This document shows, in pieces, positions 62,556 to 64,000 of a DNA stretch of 64,000 nt. Under the pieces are notes generated by a model. The model was not told the origin of the DNA. It was given only the letters and a program-made list of their open reading frames with translations, and did no database searches. The DNA is taken from positions 1 to 64,000 of the forward strand of contig NZ_JAFBDO010000005.1 of assembly GCF_016908295.1 (NCBI RefSeq). The letters run 5' to 3'. Origin of the DNA: Thalassobacillus pellis. Lineage in GTDB: Bacteria; Bacillota; Bacilli; Bacillales; Halobacillaceae. Position numbers and translations under genes: made by a program. Position 1 is the stretch's first letter; each line of letters starts with the position of its first letter.

Positions 62556-64000
62556 TTGAGTGTCCGAAACTATAATAACCATCATTCAACAGTCAGGACT
62601 TTAGATGAAGCTACTTTTGTGGTGAATGGGGAAGGATTCATCCAATCGGCTAATGAAGCAGCAAAGGAGCTTTTTGACATCAATGAAAAGCCTGCTCTTC
62701 ATATTCAAAATATATTGCCTGATATTGACTTATCCGTGCTGGAACAAGGAACAGTTGTCCAGCATTTTGGCGTTGGAGAAGCAGAGCGGACCTTTCCTGT
62801 TTTTTTACGTAAAAATACCTTTGAATTACACGGAAAACAGTATGACCTTCTAACTGTAAATCGGAATAACGCTACCAGTTCCATTTCCGGATTAGACCCT
62901 CAGCAAGTCATGAATGAACTGCTGGATATGAAATTTGCATTGGATGAGTCGACAATTTTAGCCATTACAGATCAACGGGGAAAAATAAAATATGTAAATG
63001 ATAAATTCTGTGACATTTCCAAGTATTCAAAAGACGAACTGATTGGTCAGGATCACCGTATTATCAATTCCGGTTATCACGACAAAGCATTTATGCGTCA
63101 TTTATGGCGTACGATCGCTAATGGCAAAGTATGGCGCGGAGAGATAAAGAACAAGGCAAAAGACGGGACTTATTATTGGGTGGACACCACCATCGTTCCG
63201 TTTTTAGATAATAAAGGAAGGCCGTATCAGTACTTGGCGATACGGAAGGAGATCACTGAGTTTAAGCGTGTCGTTGATGAATTGGAACAATCGATGCAGG
63301 AACTTGTCGATCTGAAATTTGCTCTGGATGAATCTTCGATAGTGGCGATTACGGATAACCGTGGGGTCATTACCTATGTCAATGACCGGTTTTGCCAGGT
63401 GTCCAAATACACAAAAGAAGAGTTGATTGGCAGAGATCATTCTCTCATCAACTCCGGTTATCATCCAAAATCATTTTTCAAAGATCTGTGGCGGACAATC
63501 GGCAGCGGTAAAGTATGGAAAGGAGAAATCAAAAACAAAGCAAAAGACGGTACATATTATTGGGTTGATACTACGATTGTGCCATTTTTGAATGATAATG
63601 GAAAACCATACCAGTATTTAGCGATTAGGTCAGAGATTACGCAACGTAAGCGTGTGGAAGCGGAGTTACAACAGACAATGACTCGAATTATCGATGTGCA
63701 GGAAGAAGAAAGAAAGCGCCTGTCCCGCGATTTGCATGATGGTATTGGCCAGAACCTGTACAGCCACTTAATCACAATCAGCCGTCTAAGTTCGGAAGTA
63801 ACTCATCCGCTCATTGACCAGCTTCGAGACGAAGCTACTGCGCTGATTGAAGAGGTTCGGGAAATTTCATGGGAGCTCAGGCCATCTGTATTAGACGATT
63901 TAGGTCTGTTGCCAGCTATCCGCTCGTTCTTAAACCGTTATTCAGAGCATTATGATATTGATGTCTACTTTGAGTGTGTACTAGGGCACAGGCTTCGTGA
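62556..64000 (+). CDS. Multi-PAS NreB-like histidine kinase (3' end outside window)
   Basis: Open to the window end, 481 codons visible, from TTG 62556 with GAGGAGGGG 6 nt before it. The N-terminal part looks like a divergent PAS (DEATFVVNGEGFIQSANEAA). Two PAS domains in tandem follow, about 65% identical or more (LKFALDESSIVAITDNRG and KNKAKDGTYYWVDTTIVPFL in both), with C-terminal coiled linkers. Then comes HisKA_3 with RLSRDLHDGIGQNLYSHL and SWELRPSVLDDLGLLPAI; the ATPase domain is cut off. No membrane helix is visible, so it is cytoplasmic. NreB senses oxygen with a PAS Fe-S cluster; the cysteine set for that is not evident here, so the signal is open. Confidence 0.9.
   Translation, partial: MSVRNYNNHHSTVRTLDEATFVVNGEGFIQSANEAAKELFDINEKPALHIQNILPDIDLSVLEQGTVVQHFGVGEAERTFPVFLRKNTFELHGKQYDLLTVNRNNATSSISGLDPQQVMNELLDMKFALDESTILAITDQRGKIKYVNDKFCDISKYSKDELIGQDHRIINSGYHDKAFMRHLWRTIANGKVWRGEIKNKAKDGTYYWVDTTIVPFLDNKGRPYQYLAIRKEITEFKRVVDELEQSMQELVDLKFALDESSIVAITDNRGVITYVNDRFCQVSKYTKEELIGRDHSLINSGYHPKSFFKDLWRTIGSGKVWKGEIKNKAKDGTYYWVDTTIVPFLNDNGKPYQYLAIRSEITQRKRVEAELQQTMTRIIDVQEEERKRLSRDLHDGIGQNLYSHLITISRLSSEVTHPLIDQLRDEATALIEEVREISWELRPSVLDDLGLLPAIRSFLNRYSEHYDIDVYFECVLGHRLR

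Overview
The window is a stretch of chromosome from a low-to-mid GC Gram-positive rod of the Bacillaceae. The block rocF, sigW-rsiW, cdaA-cdaR-glmM, glmS ribozyme and glmS beside an rRNA/tRNA cluster is the usual Bacillus arrangement. A moderately halophilic genus such as Halobacillus would fit the acidic proteins and the many intergenic palindromes, but genus is inference only.

Layout. 1-6445: the 3' end of a 5S rRNA and ten tRNA genes (Asn, Thr-GGT, Glu, Val, Thr-TGT, Tyr, Gln, Lys, Gly, Ala), split by a very large secreted subtilase of the bacillopeptidase F type. 6769-15160: arginase, a Spo0E-like phosphatase missed by length filters, SigW and its anti-sigma factor behind an autoregulatory-type promoter, the c-di-AMP synthase CdaA with its regulator CdaR, and GlmM/GlmS for amino-sugar synthesis with a glmS ribozyme. 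15197-30192: a Gfo/Idh oxidoreductase plus isomerase pair, threonine dehydratase and NifS divergent from nadB-nadC-nadA, an NDH-2-like flavoprotein, a cysteine acyltransferase-like protein divergent from an ArsR-type regulator, an MFS exporter and a GH13 alpha-glucosidase. 30428-38530: small DUF948 envelope proteins, a YihY membrane protein, a secreted subtilase divergent from an NprR-like regulator whose stop codon overlaps a 47-residue secreted peptide precursor, a VOC protein, and a degenerate-GGDEF membrane protein plus GT2 polysaccharide synthase pair. 38654-53448: a TPR-like protein, a DASS anion symporter, NfeD/flotillin behind a SigW promoter, glutamate dehydrogenase, UvsE, a flavin amine oxidase, glutathione peroxidase and hom-thrC-thrB.

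54133-64000 is the most unusual part: one long operon-like run. It encodes a cytochrome-b-like membrane protein, a cysteine-ligated Nas/Nap-type molybdoenzyme, a four-cluster ferredoxin subunit, a Tat-exported Rieske protein and three small proteins. It continues with a NarK-type nitrate porter fused to a PAS domain, a histidine kinase with no sensor domain, an NreC-like regulator, an NreA-like GAF protein and a multi-PAS NreB-like kinase cut by the window end. I read it as a self-contained nitrate-respiration module that carries its own nitrate/oxygen sensing system.

Intergenic spaces are rich in dispersed hairpin repeats. Two of these elements appear to have duplicated the 5' ends of the tRNA-Asn and tRNA-Lys genes.
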